Origin: Lysobacter terrestris | Lineage (GTDB): Bacteria; Pseudomonadota; Gammaproteobacteria; Xanthomonadales; Xanthomonadaceae | DNA length: 64,000 nucleotides | Direction of reading: 5' to 3' | Assembly (NCBI RefSeq): GCF_014489475.1 | Contig: NZ_CP060820.1 | Span: forward strand, 2,434,001-2,498,000 | Shown here: piece after piece, positions 45,787 through 54,960 of the stretch | How positions within the stretch are numbered: position 1 is the stretch's first letter | Layout of the letters: every line of letters begins with the position of its first letter | Program-made: the position numbers and the translations under genes | Notes under the pieces: model-generated | Seen by the model: the letters and a program-made list of their open reading frames with translations, nothing else | What the model was told of the DNA's origin: nothing | The model's database searches: none

Positions 45787-47247
45787 ATGAAAATCGGCCT
45801 GCGCATCTTCCTCGGCTACTTCGTGATCGTCGCGTTGGCGGCGTTCCTGCTGATGCGCGTGTTCGTTGCCGAAGTGAAGCCGGGCGTGCGCCAGTCGATG
45901 GAAGACACGCTGGTGGACACCGCCAACGTGCTGGCGGAACTGGCCACGCCCGATTTCCTTGGCGGCCGCATCAACGACGGCGAATTCGCCCGGCGCGTGC
46001 GCGCGCTGCGCGGGCGCGACTTCGGCGCGACGATCTGGGGCTTCGGCAAGCGTGGTTCGACCTACCGCATCTACGTCACCGACGCGCGCGGGATCGTCGT
46101 GTTCGACAGCAATGCCGTGGACGACAGCGGCGGCGACATCGGCAAGGACTATTCGCGCTGGAACGACGTGTACCTGACCCTGCGCGGGCAATACGGCGCG
46201 CGCTCCACGCGCAGCGATCCGCGCGACGAAGCCTCCACGATCATGCACGTGGCCGCGCCGATCCGCGCCGACGACGGGCGCATCGTCGGCGTGCTCACGG
46301 TGGCCAAGCCGAACAGCGCGATCACGCCCTTCATCGACCGCAGCGAGCGCGTGGTGCGGCGCTGGGGCCTGGTCCTGCTCGGCGTCGCATTGCTGATCGG
46401 GCTGGGCGTGGCGTGGTGGCTGTCGCGGCAACTGGGCGGCCTGCGCCGCTACGCGCACGCGGTCACCGCGGGCGAGCGCGCGACCTTGCCGAAGGCGGTC
46501 GGCGAATTCGACGAGCTCGGGCGCGCGCTCGAGACCATGCGCGATCGCCTGGAAGGCAAGCAGTATGTCGAACAGTACGTGCACACCCTCACCCACGAGA
46601 TGAAGAGCCCGCTCGCGGCGATCCGCGGCAGCGCCGAGCTGCTGGAGGAGTCCGATGGCAACGCCATGGACGCAGCCGACCGCCGCGGCTTCGCCACCAG
46701 CATCCGCCTGCAGAGCGAGCGCTTGGCGCAGATGATCGACAAGCTCCTGGCGCTGGCGAACGTGGAGTACCGCCAGCGCCTGGAAAACCCGGAAGCGATC
46801 GCGCCTGCCGCGCTGGTCGCCGCCGCCGCCGAACAATGCGCGCCGCGGCTGGCCCGCGATGGGCTCACCCTGGATACCGACGTGCCGGACGAACTGCCGT
46901 CGCTGCAGGGCGATGTGTTCCTGCTGCGGCAGGCGCTGGTGAACCTGATCGAGAACGCCGCCGACTTCTCGCCGCCGCGCGGCGTGATCGGCATGCGCGT
47001 GCGCGCCGAGGGGCAGGTCGTCCGCTTCGCGGTCGCGGACAGCGGTCCCGGCGTGCCGGACTACGCCTTGCCACGCGTGTTCGAACGCTTCTACTCCTTG
47101 CCCCGGCCCGAGGGCGGCAGCCGCAGCAGCGGACTGGGCCTGTGCTTCGTGGCCGAAGTCGCCGCCCTGCACGAGGGCCGGGCGGACCTGCGCAACCGTG
47201 ACGAAGGCGGCGCGCTGGCGAGCCTGGAGTTGCCCGTCGCGCGCTGA
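45787..47247 (+). CDS. creC: Sensor kinase CreC
   Basis: 486 residues. Two membrane helices (about 8-25 and 193-212) flank a periplasmic sensor domain containing the CreC-typical GFGKRGSTYRIYVTDARGIVVFDS. A HAMP region follows, then His270 in LTHEMKSPLAAIRGSAELLEE and the HATPase N and G boxes (LVNLIENAADFSP, VADSGPGVPDYALPRVFERF). It lies 33 bases after creB. Confidence 0.94.
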   Translation: MKIGLRIFLGYFVIVALAAFLLMRVFVAEVKPGVRQSMEDTLVDTANVLAELATPDFLGGRINDGEFARRVRALRGRDFGATIWGFGKRGSTYRIYVTDARGIVVFDSNAVDDSGGDIGKDYSRWNDVYLTLRGQYGARSTRSDPRDEASTIMHVAAPIRADDGRIVGVLTVAKPNSAITPFIDRSERVVRRWGLVLLGVALLIGLGVAWWLSRQLGGLRRYAHAVTAGERATLPKAVGEFDELGRALETMRDRLEGKQYVEQYVHTLTHEMKSPLAAIRGSAELLEESDGNAMDAADRRGFATSIRLQSERLAQMIDKLLALANVEYRQRLENPEAIAPAALVAAAAEQCAPRLARDGLTLDTDVPDELPSLQGDVFLLRQALVNLIENAADFSPPRGVIGMRVRAEGQVVRFAVADSGPGVPDYALPRVFERFYSLPRPEGGSRSSGLGLCFVAEVAALHEGRADLRNRDEGGALASLELPVAR

Positions 47248-47285
47248 ACGCCGGACGTCATGCGTCCGCCGCCACGGCGTCCGAC

Positions 47286-47301
47286 TTCACTTCCGCTTCA
47301 C
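47286..47301 (+). promoter_or_regulatory. cre tag (CreB-binding site) before creD
   Basis: TTCAC, six bases (TTCCGC), TTCAC: an exact match to the known CreB/BlrA tag TTCAC-N6-TTCAC. It ends 66 bases before the creD ATG, the expected place for a promoter-proximal activator site. Confidence 0.88.
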
Positions 47302-47367
47302 CGTCGCGCCATCGCCAACCCACGCGCCCCGCCCAATCTGTCGGCAATTCCACGGCAGGAGCAGGGC

Positions 47368-48762
47368 ATGCGTCTTCTACTGAAATTGGCGTTCGTATTC
47401 GGCATGACCATCGCGATCATGATTCCGCTGGTGATGATCCGCGGCACGATCGGCGAGCGGCAGCATTACCGCGACCAGGCGGTCGCCAACATCGCGCGCA
47501 GCTCGGCCGGCGCGCAGGCGTTCTCCGGGCCGGTGCTGGTCGTGCCCTACGTCGAAACCATCGAGGTCGAGGAGAAGAACGACGACGGCGAGGTCGTGCG
47601 CAAGGTCAAGCGCGACGGCGAGTCCGGACGTTGGACGTTCTTCCCCGACCGCTTCGATGTCAGCGGCAAGCTGCTGCCCAATACGCGCCGCCTCGGCCTG
47701 CACGAAGTCCGCGTGTACGAGCTGCAGGCACTCGCCCGCGCCGGCTTCAACGTGAACATTCCCGCTGACGAGAACCCGGAGCTGCCGCGCAGGATCGGCC
47801 GCCCCTGGCTGAGCTACGGCATCGCCGACGTGCGCGGACTCGCCGGCACGCCACGGCTGCGCGTGGATGGCCGCGACATGGCGCTGGAAGAGGGCTTCGG
47901 CAGTCGCGACAGCGGCGGCGTGCACGTTCGCCTGCCCGCGCCGGCGGCCGGTGCACCTTTGCGGCTGGATACCGCGCTGGACATGAAGCTGGCCGGCACA
48001 GAATCGCTCGCGCTGGTGCCGTTGGGCCGCAGCAACGTTTTCCGCCTCGAATCCACGTGGCCGCATCCGCGCTTCGGCGGTGATTTCCTGCCGCGCCAGC
48101 CGGGCGTGGGCGACAAGGGCTTCACCGCGCAGTGGGAGGTGTCGTCGCTGGCCTCGAACGCGCAGGCGCAGTTCCTCGCGGGAAAGACCCTGCCGGCCAT
48201 GGATGCGGCGCGCGGCTACGGGCGCGGCGCCAGCGATAACGGTCCCGCGTTCGATACCGGCGGCATCGATGCGGTCGGCGTCGCGCTGGTCGATCCGGTC
48301 AACGTCTATTCGCAGGCCGACCGCGCCAGCAAGTACGGCCTGCTGTTCGTGGTGCTGACCTTCGTCGGCTTCTTCATGTTCGAGCTGATCAAGCAGCTGC
48401 CGATCCACCCGGTGCAGTACGGGCTGGTTGGCCTGGCGCTGGCGATCTTCTTCCTGCTGCTGGTGAGCCTGAGCGAGCACATCGCCTTCGCGTGGGCCTA
48501 CCTCGTGGCCAGCGTAGCCTGCATCGGGCTGCTCGGTTTCTACCTGAGCGCGGTGCTGCGCAGCGTGGCGCGCGGCCTCGGCTTCGCGGCCATGCTGGCG
48601 ACGTTGTACGCCGCGCTGTACGGCCTGCTGGTGTCCGAGGACAACGCGCTGGTACTGGGCTCGGGACTGCTGTTCGTGATCCTCGCCGCGATCATGGTGA
48701 TCACGCGCAAGGTCGACTGGTACCAGCTCGGCAACGCGCGGCCGCTGGCGGCGTCGGTCTGA
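47368..48762 (+). CDS. creD: Inner-membrane protein CreD
   Basis: 464 residues. One N-terminal helix (about 7-24) is followed by a long periplasmic domain with RSSAGAQAFSGPVLVVPYVE and LESTWPHPRFGGDFLPRQ, then about five C-terminal helices beginning YGLLFVVLTFVGFFMFELIKQLPIHPVQYGLVGLALAIFFLLL, the family signature. CreD is the main target of CreBC and supports envelope integrity and resistance in several species. The ribosome-binding site CAGGAG precedes the ATG. Confidence 0.95.
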   Translation: MRLLLKLAFVFGMTIAIMIPLVMIRGTIGERQHYRDQAVANIARSSAGAQAFSGPVLVVPYVETIEVEEKNDDGEVVRKVKRDGESGRWTFFPDRFDVSGKLLPNTRRLGLHEVRVYELQALARAGFNVNIPADENPELPRRIGRPWLSYGIADVRGLAGTPRLRVDGRDMALEEGFGSRDSGGVHVRLPAPAAGAPLRLDTALDMKLAGTESLALVPLGRSNVFRLESTWPHPRFGGDFLPRQPGVGDKGFTAQWEVSSLASNAQAQFLAGKTLPAMDAARGYGRGASDNGPAFDTGGIDAVGVALVDPVNVYSQADRASKYGLLFVVLTFVGFFMFELIKQLPIHPVQYGLVGLALAIFFLLLVSLSEHIAFAWAYLVASVACIGLLGFYLSAVLRSVARGLGFAAMLATLYAALYGLLVSEDNALVLGSGLLFVILAAIMVITRKVDWYQLGNARPLAASV

Positions 48763-48778
48763 AGTATCGATTGAAGCA

Positions 48779-48802
48779 GGGGCGTGGCGCAGGCCGCGCC
48801 CC
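48779..48802. terminator. Hairpin between convergent creD and PAP2 genes
   Basis: GGGGCGTGG pairs with CCGCGCCCC (one G-T pair) around CGCAGG, between the two stop codons. Only TT follows. Confidence 0.6.
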
Positions 48803-48807
48803 TTGCG

Positions 48808-49356
48808 TCATGCAAACAGCGATACGCCCGGGACCAGCCACAACGAGACACCCGCCAGCGTCACGCCGATCCCGGTCGCGGCCAGCACGTCGCTCGGGTA
48901 GTGCAGGCCCAGCACGACGCGCGAGACCGCCACGCTGGCGGTGAATGGAATCAACAACCAGGCCAGTACCGGATAGTGCGCGAGCGCGACCACGCTGAAA
49001 GCCACCGCATGCAGCGTGTGACCCGAGGGAAACGAGAATTCGTCCAGCGGCGCCACCCACGCGCGGATGCGTGCATCACTCGCGAACGGACGCGGCCGCC
49101 GCGTCCAGCGCTTGAGCAGCTTGTACAGCGTGAGCGCGACCAGCCCGGTCGCGGCCAGGTGCGCGGAGGCGGCCAGTCCGGCCATGCCGTCGAAGGCGAT
49201 CAGCGCAGCCATCAGCAGGTACCAGAACACGCCGTCGCCGAGCCGGCTGATCGCGGCGAAGTAGGCGCGGGAACGATCCAGCTCGCCGAGCCGGTTGGCG
49301 CGCAGGCACCAACCGGATTCGTTGGCCAGGAACCGCTTGGGGAACGTCGTCTTCAT
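48808..49356 (-). CDS. PAP2-family membrane phosphatase
   Basis: 182 residues with about five membrane helices. The three phosphatase motifs are present: KRWTRRPRP, FPSGHTLHA and SRVVLGLHYPSDVLA. Such enzymes remove phosphate from lipids such as undecaprenyl pyrophosphate or phosphatidic acid. The start overlaps the stop of the glycosyltransferase gene by four bases, so a shared role in envelope glycan or lipid synthesis is likely. Confidence 0.9.
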   Translation of the reverse strand: MKTTFPKRFLANESGWCLRANRLGELDRSRAYFAAISRLGDGVFWYLLMAALIAFDGMAGLAASAHLAATGLVALTLYKLLKRWTRRPRPFASDARIRAWVAPLDEFSFPSGHTLHAVAFSVVALAHYPVLAWLLIPFTASVAVSRVVLGLHYPSDVLAATGIGVTLAGVSLWLVPGVSLFA

Positions 49357-50531
49357 GCGACCTCCTCACGATTGGCACGCGGATCGGAATCGTAGGTTTC
49401 GTTGCGCGGACGCGCGTCGGCCAGGCCCTGCAGCAGTTCGTCGAAATCGGCGGCGACCTGTTCGGGGCGCATGCGCGCCATCGCTTCGCGGCACGCGGCG
49501 GACATCGCGGCGCGCAGCACGGGCTCGCTGCCGATGCGCACGACCGCGCGGACGAAGCCGTCGTCGTCGCCATCGGCGATCGCGGCGCCGTGGACCTCGT
49601 CGCGCAGGTGCTCGCGCGCGGCGCCGTAGTCGAAGGCGATCGTCGGCACGCCGCTGGCCATGGCTTCCAGCGTGACGTTGCCGAAGGTCTCGCTGTGGCT
49701 GGGGAAGATGAAGAAGTCGCCGCTGGCGAAATGCCGTGCCAGCGTTTCGTCGCGCTGGATGCCGCAGAAGATGAAGTCGGGGTTGTCGTGCTGCAGCTTC
49801 GCGCGCGCGGGGCCGTCGCCGACCCAGACGAAGCGTGCGTCCGGGCGCGTCTTCTGCAGCTCACGGAACGCGCGCACGGCGAGGTCGAGGTTCTTCTCCG
49901 CGGCGATGCGGCCGACGTAGATGGCGACCAGAGCGTCCGCTTTCACGTCCCATTGCGCGCGCAGCGCATCGTCCCGGCGCGCCGGATCGAACAGGCGCGT
50001 GTCGACGGCGCGCGGCAGCAGCACCACGTCGTTGAAGCCGTTGTCCTGCAGGAAGCGCTGCAGTTCGCGCGTCGGCACCAGGGTCGCGTCGGCGCCGTTG
50101 TGGAAGCGGCGCATCCAGCGCAGCGCGGTCTGGGCGAGGAAGGCCGCGCCGTAGTCGCGCATGTATTCGTCGAAGCGGGTGTGGAAGCCGGTGGACGCGG
50201 GAATGCCCAGGCGCCGCGCCGCGCGCAGCGCCGACCATCCCAGAGGGCCTTCCGTGGCCACGTAGATGGCATCCGGCCTTGATGCCTGCCATTGCGCGAC
50301 CAGCTTGCGCGTCGCCGGCAACCCCAGGCGCAGGCCCGGGTAACGCGGCAACGGCGCGCCGCGGACGAGGAGTTCGTGTTCGGCGCCGGGGGCGCTTTCG
50401 CTGGCCTGGCGCGGTCGCACCAGCTGGACCTCATGGCCGCGGGCGCGCAGGCCCTGCTCCAGCCCCTGCACGGTCAGGGAGACGCCGTTGATCTCCGGCG
50501 GGTAGGTCTCGGTGACGATCGCGTAGCGCAT
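49353..50531 (-). CDS. GT4-family glycosyltransferase (MgtA-like)
   Basis: 392 residues in the GT-B fold. The N-terminus AIVTETYPPEINGVSLTVQGLEQGLRARGHEV is the type found in alpha-mannosyltransferases such as MgtA. The donor-binding half has YVGRIAAEKNLDLAVRAFREL and SHSETFGNVTLEAMASGVPTIAFDYGAAREHL with the E-x7-E motif. It probably adds a sugar to a lipid acceptor. The sugar and acceptor are not known. Confidence 0.9.
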   Translation of the reverse strand: MRYAIVTETYPPEINGVSLTVQGLEQGLRARGHEVQLVRPRQASESAPGAEHELLVRGAPLPRYPGLRLGLPATRKLVAQWQASRPDAIYVATEGPLGWSALRAARRLGIPASTGFHTRFDEYMRDYGAAFLAQTALRWMRRFHNGADATLVPTRELQRFLQDNGFNDVVLLPRAVDTRLFDPARRDDALRAQWDVKADALVAIYVGRIAAEKNLDLAVRAFRELQKTRPDARFVWVGDGPARAKLQHDNPDFIFCGIQRDETLARHFASGDFFIFPSHSETFGNVTLEAMASGVPTIAFDYGAAREHLRDEVHGAAIADGDDDGFVRAVVRIGSEPVLRAAMSAACREAMARMRPEQVAADFDELLQGLADARPRNETYDSDPRANREEVA

Positions 50532-50627
50532 GCACGGCTCCCGGTTTCAGGGAGCTTGGGCGTGCGGCGTGTCCCGGCGGTTGCATCCAGATGACCGCGG
50601 CATGACGCGGTCATCGGATTGCAAGGT

Positions 50628-52547
50628 TCAGACGGCGGCGCTGCGGGCCTGGGCCGTGGCGAGCTGCGGCCAGCGTGCGAGCACGGCCGCGCGGATGCCG
50701 GCGACATCGAGGCCGGCTTCCGCCAGCAGCTGTTCGCGGCTGGCGTGGTGCTGGAATTCGTCGGGCAGGCCGAGGTGCAGGATCGGCAGGACGATGCCTT
50801 CGGCGGCGAGCAGTTCCGCCACGCCGGCACCGGCGCCACCGGCGACGACGTTGTCCTCGAGGGTGACGAAGCCTTCGTGCGTTTTCGCCAGCTCCAGCAC
50901 TAGCTCGCGGTCCAGCGGCTTCACGAAACGCATGTTGGCGACGGTGAGGCCGAGCTCCTCGCCGACGGCGCTGGCCGCCGGCACGATCGCGCCGAACGCG
51001 AGCAGGGCGATGCGCGAACCGCGGCGGCGCACGTCGCCCTTGCCGATCGGCAACGTGTCGAGCGCGGGCTGGATCGCCACGCCCGGGCCGGTGCCGCGCG
51101 GGTAGCGCACGGCGGCCGGGCCTGCGTGGCGATGGCCGGTGCTGAGCATCTGCCGGCACTCGTTCTCGTCGGCCGGCGCCATCACCACCATGTTCGGCAC
51201 GCAACGCAGGTAGGAGAGGTCGAGGTTGCCCGCATGCGTGGCGCCGTCGGGGCCGACCACGCCGCCGCGATCGATCGCGAACAGCACGTCGAGGTTCTGG
51301 ATCGCCACGTCGTGCACGAGCTGGTCATAGCCGCGCTGCAGGAAGGTCGAGTAGATCGCGACCACCGGTTTGGCGCCCTCGCAGGCCATGCCCGCGGCAA
51401 GCGTCACCGCGTGCTGCTCGGCGATGGCGACGTCGAAATAGCGCTCCGGGAATTCCTTGCTGAAGCGCACCAGGCCCGAGCCTTCGCGCATCGCCGGCGT
51501 GATCGCCAGCAGCTTCGGATCGGCCGCGGCCATGTCGCACAGCCAGTCGCCGAAGACGTCGGTGTAGGTCGGCTTCTTCGCGCCGGGCTTCGCCACCAGG
51601 CCCTTGCTGGGATCGAACGGACCGACCGCGTGGTAGCCGATCTGGTCGCCTTCGGCGAGTTCGTAGCCCTTGCCCTTGGTGGTGAGGATGTGGAGCAGCT
51701 GCGGGCCCTTGAGGCCCTTGAGCGTCTTCATCGCCGCCAGCAGCGCAGGCAGGTCGTGGCCGTCGATCGGGCCGGTGTAGTGGAAGCCCATTTCCTCGAA
51801 CAGCGTGGAGGGCACGAACATGCCCTTCCAGTGTTCTTCCCAGCGCTTGACGAACTTCGCCGCCGGCTTGTGCTTGTCGCCCAGCAGCTTCTTGCCGCCT
51901 TCGCGGATCGCATTGAGGGTGCGGCTGCCGGTGAGGCGGCCGAGCATCTTGGTCAGACCGCCGACGTTCTCGGAGATCGACATCTGGTTGTCGTTGAGGA
52001 TCACCAGCAGGTTGGGTTCGCTGCCGCCATTGGCATCGCCCATGCCGCCGGCATGCATCAGCGCCTCGAACGCCATGCCCGCGGTCATCGCGCCATCGCC
52101 GATCACCGCGACGACCTTGCGCTCGTCGCCCGCGCGCTGCAGCGCCACGGCCATGCCGAGCGCGGCGGAGATCGAGGTGGAGGAATGGCCGACGCCGAAG
52201 GTGTCGTACTCGGATTCCTCGCGCTTGGGGAACGGCGCGACGCCGTCCTTCTGCTTGACCGTGTGGATGCTGTCGCGGCGGCCGGTGAGGATCTTGTGCG
52301 GGTAGCACTGGTGGCCGACGTCCCACACCAGGCGGTCGACCGGCGTGTCGAACAGCCAGTGCAGGGCGACGGTGAGTTCGATCACGCCCAGCCCGGCGCC
52401 GAAGTGGCCGCCGACCATCGCCACCTGTTCGATCAGGTAGGCGCGCAGTTCATCGGCGACGGCGCGCAGTTCCTCTTCGGGGAACTGGCGCAGGTCGGCG
52501 GGAACCTGGATGCGGGAAAGGCGCGGATAACGCTGCGGATCGATCAT
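50628..52547 (-). CDS. dxs: 1-deoxy-D-xylulose-5-phosphate synthase
   Basis: 639 residues. ThDP/Mg-binding [19 protein letters not shown], then [15 protein letters not shown]; the catalytic His pair is in [17 protein letters not shown] and [13 protein letters not shown]; the transketolase pyrimidine domain has [21 protein letters not shown]. It makes DXP from pyruvate and glyceraldehyde 3-phosphate, the first step of the MEP isoprenoid pathway. The ATG at 52547 ([10 protein letters not shown]) matches the family start; a longer frame adds 28 unlike residues. Confidence 0.97.
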   Translation of the reverse strand: MIDPQRYPRLSRIQVPADLRQFPEEELRAVADELRAYLIEQVAMVGGHFGAGLGVIELTVALHWLFDTPVDRLVWDVGHQCYPHKILTGRRDSIHTVKQKDGVAPFPKREESEYDTFGVGHSSTSISAALGMAVALQRAGDERKVVAVIGDGAMTAGMAFEALMHAGGMGDANGGSEPNLLVILNDNQMSISENVGGLTKMLGRLTGSRTLNAIREGGKKLLGDKHKPAAKFVKRWEEHWKGMFVPSTLFEEMGFHYTGPIDGHDLPALLAAMKTLKGLKGPQLLHILTTKGKGYELAEGDQIGYHAVGPFDPSKGLVAKPGAKKPTYTDVFGDWLCDMAAADPKLLAITPAMREGSGLVRFSKEFPERYFDVAIAEQHAVTLAAGMACEGAKPVVAIYSTFLQRGYDQLVHDVAIQNLDVLFAIDRGGVVGPDGATHAGNLDLSYLRCVPNMVVMAPADENECRQMLSTGHRHAGPAAVRYPRGTGPGVAIQPALDTLPIGKGDVRRRGSRIALLAFGAIVPAASAVGEELGLTVANMRFVKPLDRELVLELAKTHEGFVTLEDNVVAGGAGAGVAELLAAEGIVLPILHLGLPDEFQHHASREQLLAEAGLDVAGIRAAVLARWPQLATAQARSAAV

Positions 52548-52692
52548 GCGGGGGACATGCTTGGGAAACGCCGGCCACAACGGCACGAACGGCAAGTCGG
52601 TCATTGTCCCGCTGGGTGCGGATGGGGGCAAGCAAGGCAGTTTCTTCCCGGAAGCTCCCCGCTGCCGGTTGCCCGGAAGCCCCCGCTGTCTT

Positions 52693-52758
52693 CCCGAGCG
52701 CAGCGAGGGACCTGCTTTCCGGGCTCGCGCGCAAGAACAGCTCCTTGCTGCGCTCGGG
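52693..52758. repeat. 12-bp inverted pair, xanthomonad-type intergenic repeat
   Basis: CCCGAGCGCAGC (52693-52704) and GCTGCGCTCGGG (52747-52758) flank 42 bases in the 272-base gap before dxs. The pattern of a dyad around AGCGAGGGACCTGCTTTC resembles scattered repeats of this family of bacteria. Confidence 0.55.
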
Positions 52759-52780
52759 ATGACCAGCTTGCGGACATGAA

Positions 52781-52805
52781 AAAGGGCGGCCGAAGCCGCC
52801 CCTTT
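52781..52805 (-). terminator. Intrinsic terminator
   Basis: GGGCGGC (52784-52790) pairs with GCCGCCC (52795-52801) around CGAA, flanked by A and T runs, and on the minus strand the stem is followed by a T-run. It ends the gene at 52820. Confidence 0.8.
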
Positions 52806-52819
52806 TCGATCCCGTCGCC

Positions 52820-53953
52820 TCAGCGCCCGCGCAGGCGCCCGAACAGGCCGCCGGACTTCTGCGGCTCCGGCTCCGGTTCCGGTTCGCGGTAGGGCTCGGC
52901 GTAGCCGGTGGCGAGGTTCGCGTTGACGAAATCGGCGACCTCGGACGCGGGCACGCCGCAGGCCGCGCTGACTTCATCCAGCGTCGCCGGCCCCTTCATC
53001 ATCGCCGTGGCGATGCGGAAGTGCTTGGGGAACTCGCGCTCGGTCTGCGGCCACTTCAGCAGGCGGTACTGCGCGGCCGGGTCGAAGCCGGGCATCAGCT
53101 TGCCCTTGCCGGCCTGCAGGGCGCAGAACCACAGCAGGCGCGCCAGCGGTTGCGCGGCGCCGTGCATGGTCGATTCGCTGTTCCAGGTGGCGGTGTCGAC
53201 CGCGACGAAGTCGCCGGCCGTGAGCACCGATTCGACGTGGGCCGCGAGCGGCTTGAGCGTGGCCGGGCCGAAGTACAGGTGCTGGTCGAGGTCGAGCAGC
53301 ACACCGGTGCCGCCGCGCTGCAGGCGCACGCGGCCCGCCAGTTGGCCGGGGGCGAGCCAGTCGATCAGGGTGCGATCGCGCGACGGGGACGGTGCGGCCG
53401 GCGGTGCCGGAGCCGGCGTTTCGATCACCGGGGCGGTCGCGCTCGGTGCCGGCGGCGCGGCGCTCGGAGCGGCCACGGACGGCGCCGGCGGTGCGGCGGG
53501 CGTGTCCAGCGTGGCGGCCACGGCGGCGGACGGCGGCTGGTCCGGGGCGGCGGCCTCTTCGCTCACAGGCCTGGCGAGTTCCTCCGGCAGCTGGTGCTGC
53601 GGGGCGGGCGCCGGGGTGATGCCGTGCGGCGCGCCCTCGGACGGCGCGATCTGCTGCAGCAGGTCGGCGACCGATTCGGCGTTGAACGGCTTGCCCAGGC
53701 GGAAGTCGGTCTGCGCGCGCGGCGCCGAGGTCAGTCCGATCACCACCTTGCCGGCGCCGTGCAGGCGCAGCCAGCTCATCGGGCCGTACATGCTGTCCAT
53801 GTCGACGAGGACGTGGCTCGCGTCCTGTTCCGACACCAGCGGCCAGCGGCCGCCCAGGCGCATGCTCGCCTCGGCGAAGGCGGATTTCAGGGCGGTTTCC
53901 GTGGCGGCATCCATGCCGGTGAGGCCGAAAGTCGGGAGCATGTGCCGGTCCAT
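52820..53953 (-). CDS. Hypothetical protein with Pro/Ala-rich centre
   Basis: 377 residues in three parts. The N-terminal 90 residues look like a compact alpha/beta domain ([45 protein letters not shown]). Residues about 110-195 are Pro/Ala-rich and disordered. The C-terminal domain ([21 protein letters not shown] to the end) includes [34 protein letters not shown], a winged-helix-like segment, and ends in a Glu-Pro run and [11 protein letters not shown] do not recognise the family. It could be a regulatory or DNA-binding protein. Confidence 0.75.
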   Translation of the reverse strand: MDRHMLPTFGLTGMDAATETALKSAFAEASMRLGGRWPLVSEQDASHVLVDMDSMYGPMSWLRLHGAGKVVIGLTSAPRAQTDFRLGKPFNAESVADLLQQIAPSEGAPHGITPAPAPQHQLPEELARPVSEEAAAPDQPPSAAVAATLDTPAAPPAPSVAAPSAAPPAPSATAPVIETPAPAPPAAPSPSRDRTLIDWLAPGQLAGRVRLQRGGTGVLLDLDQHLYFGPATLKPLAAHVESVLTAGDFVAVDTATWNSESTMHGAAQPLARLLWFCALQAGKGKLMPGFDPAAQYRLLKWPQTEREFPKHFRIATAMMKGPATLDEVSAACGVPASEVADFVNANLATGYAEPYREPEPEPEPQKSGGLFGRLRGR

Positions 53954-54098
53954 TTCATGAATATGACAAGGCGGCGAGTGTTGCGCGGCGGCATAAGGCC
54001 GTCAACGCGCGGGTAACGTCAGCTTGTGACGCGCCTCGTTCACTTGGGACACGCATCACGCGGATCCCCTCGTATTGCGGGTGTCCGCGGCGATCGCG

Positions 54099-54797
54099 TT
54101 ACTGGACCGCGAGCTCCGGCCGCGCGCGCTTGGGCAGCTGCGCCTTCAGGAAGGCCATCTGGTCGGCGAGGATGTTGCGGTTGCTGAGGATCAGGTGCTC
54201 GACCCAGCTTGGCCGGTACGGCACCGCGAGCAGGGGCATGCTGGCCTGCTGCGGGGTGCGGTTGCCCTTGCGCGAGTTGCAGTGGAAGCAGGCGGCGACG
54301 ACGTTCTCCCACACATCGCGCCCGCCCTTGGACACCGGCAGCACGTGGTCGCGGGTGAGCTGCGGGCGCGGGAAGTCGTGGCCGCAGTACAGGCACAGGT
54401 AGGCGTCGCGGGCGAAGAGCGCGGCGTTGGTCAGCGCCGGCGTCGGGTCCAGCGCATGCGCGCGCGCATGGCCGCGTGCGGCGACGATCGGGTGCAGTTC
54501 GAGCAGGCTCTGCTCGCCGGTCATGCGGCAGGTGCCGCCGTGCACCTGCAGGCAGGGGTCGCCCAGCGTCCAGGCCACCGCGCCGCGGGCATACAGACAG
54601 GCGGCGTCCTGCCAGCTCATCCAGTCGAGGACGCGACCGTGGGCATCCAGAGAAAGCAAACGGACCGCATTGAGGCGGTCCGTGGCGGGGCGGGAAGCAA
54701 ATTCAGGCGTCGAGTGGAGGGCCGGATCACGCGCGAGCAGGTCCGCCGCGCGGGTTCCGGTGCGGACCAGTCTCAGATTGGCTCTGTCGGTCTCCAT
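54099..54797 (-). CDS. HNH endonuclease-family protein
   Basis: 232 residues. The C-terminal HNH core has the zinc pair CLYCGHDFP, then LTRDHVLPVSKGGRDVWENVVAACFHCNSRKGN with the catalytic His and second Cys pair. The N-terminal 130 residues are family-specific. Small HNH proteins of this form are widespread and mostly uncharacterised, cleaving or nicking DNA. No partner methylase is nearby, so it is not an evident restriction system. Confidence 0.85.
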   Translation of the reverse strand: METDRANLRLVRTGTRAADLLARDPALHSTPEFASRPATDRLNAVRLLSLDAHGRVLDWMSWQDAACLYARGAVAWTLGDPCLQVHGGTCRMTGEQSLLELHPIVAARGHARAHALDPTPALTNAALFARDAYLCLYCGHDFPRPQLTRDHVLPVSKGGRDVWENVVAACFHCNSRKGNRTPQQASMPLLAVPYRPSWVEHLILSNRNILADQMAFLKAQLPKRARPELAVQ

Positions 54798-54942
54798 CGG
54801 GTCATCAGCTTATACGCCTCTGGTTACGGTTTGTGTACTCGTGGCGTGATTTATGCCGTGGCGGGCACCGGCTGGTCCGTCGCGGTGGCCGTCGTGAACC
54901 GCAGGCGGCGGGGTGCCGCGCTGCGGGGTGTCAGGTGAATGC

Positions 54943-54960
54943 GGCGGGCTGGGGCCCGCC
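54943..54960 (-). repeat. GGCGGGC hairpin repeat, copy 3, touching a stop codon
   Basis: GGCGGGC and GCCCGCC pair around TGGG. On the minus strand it begins at the base after the TAA stop of the acyl-CoA dehydrogenase gene, reading CGTAA then GGCGGGC, as copy 2 does. Confidence 0.7.

Noticed and set aside
54099-54797. Restriction-modification system around the HNH gene
   Set aside because: No methyltransferase or specificity subunit is adjacent; the HNH protein belongs to a widespread stand-alone type.
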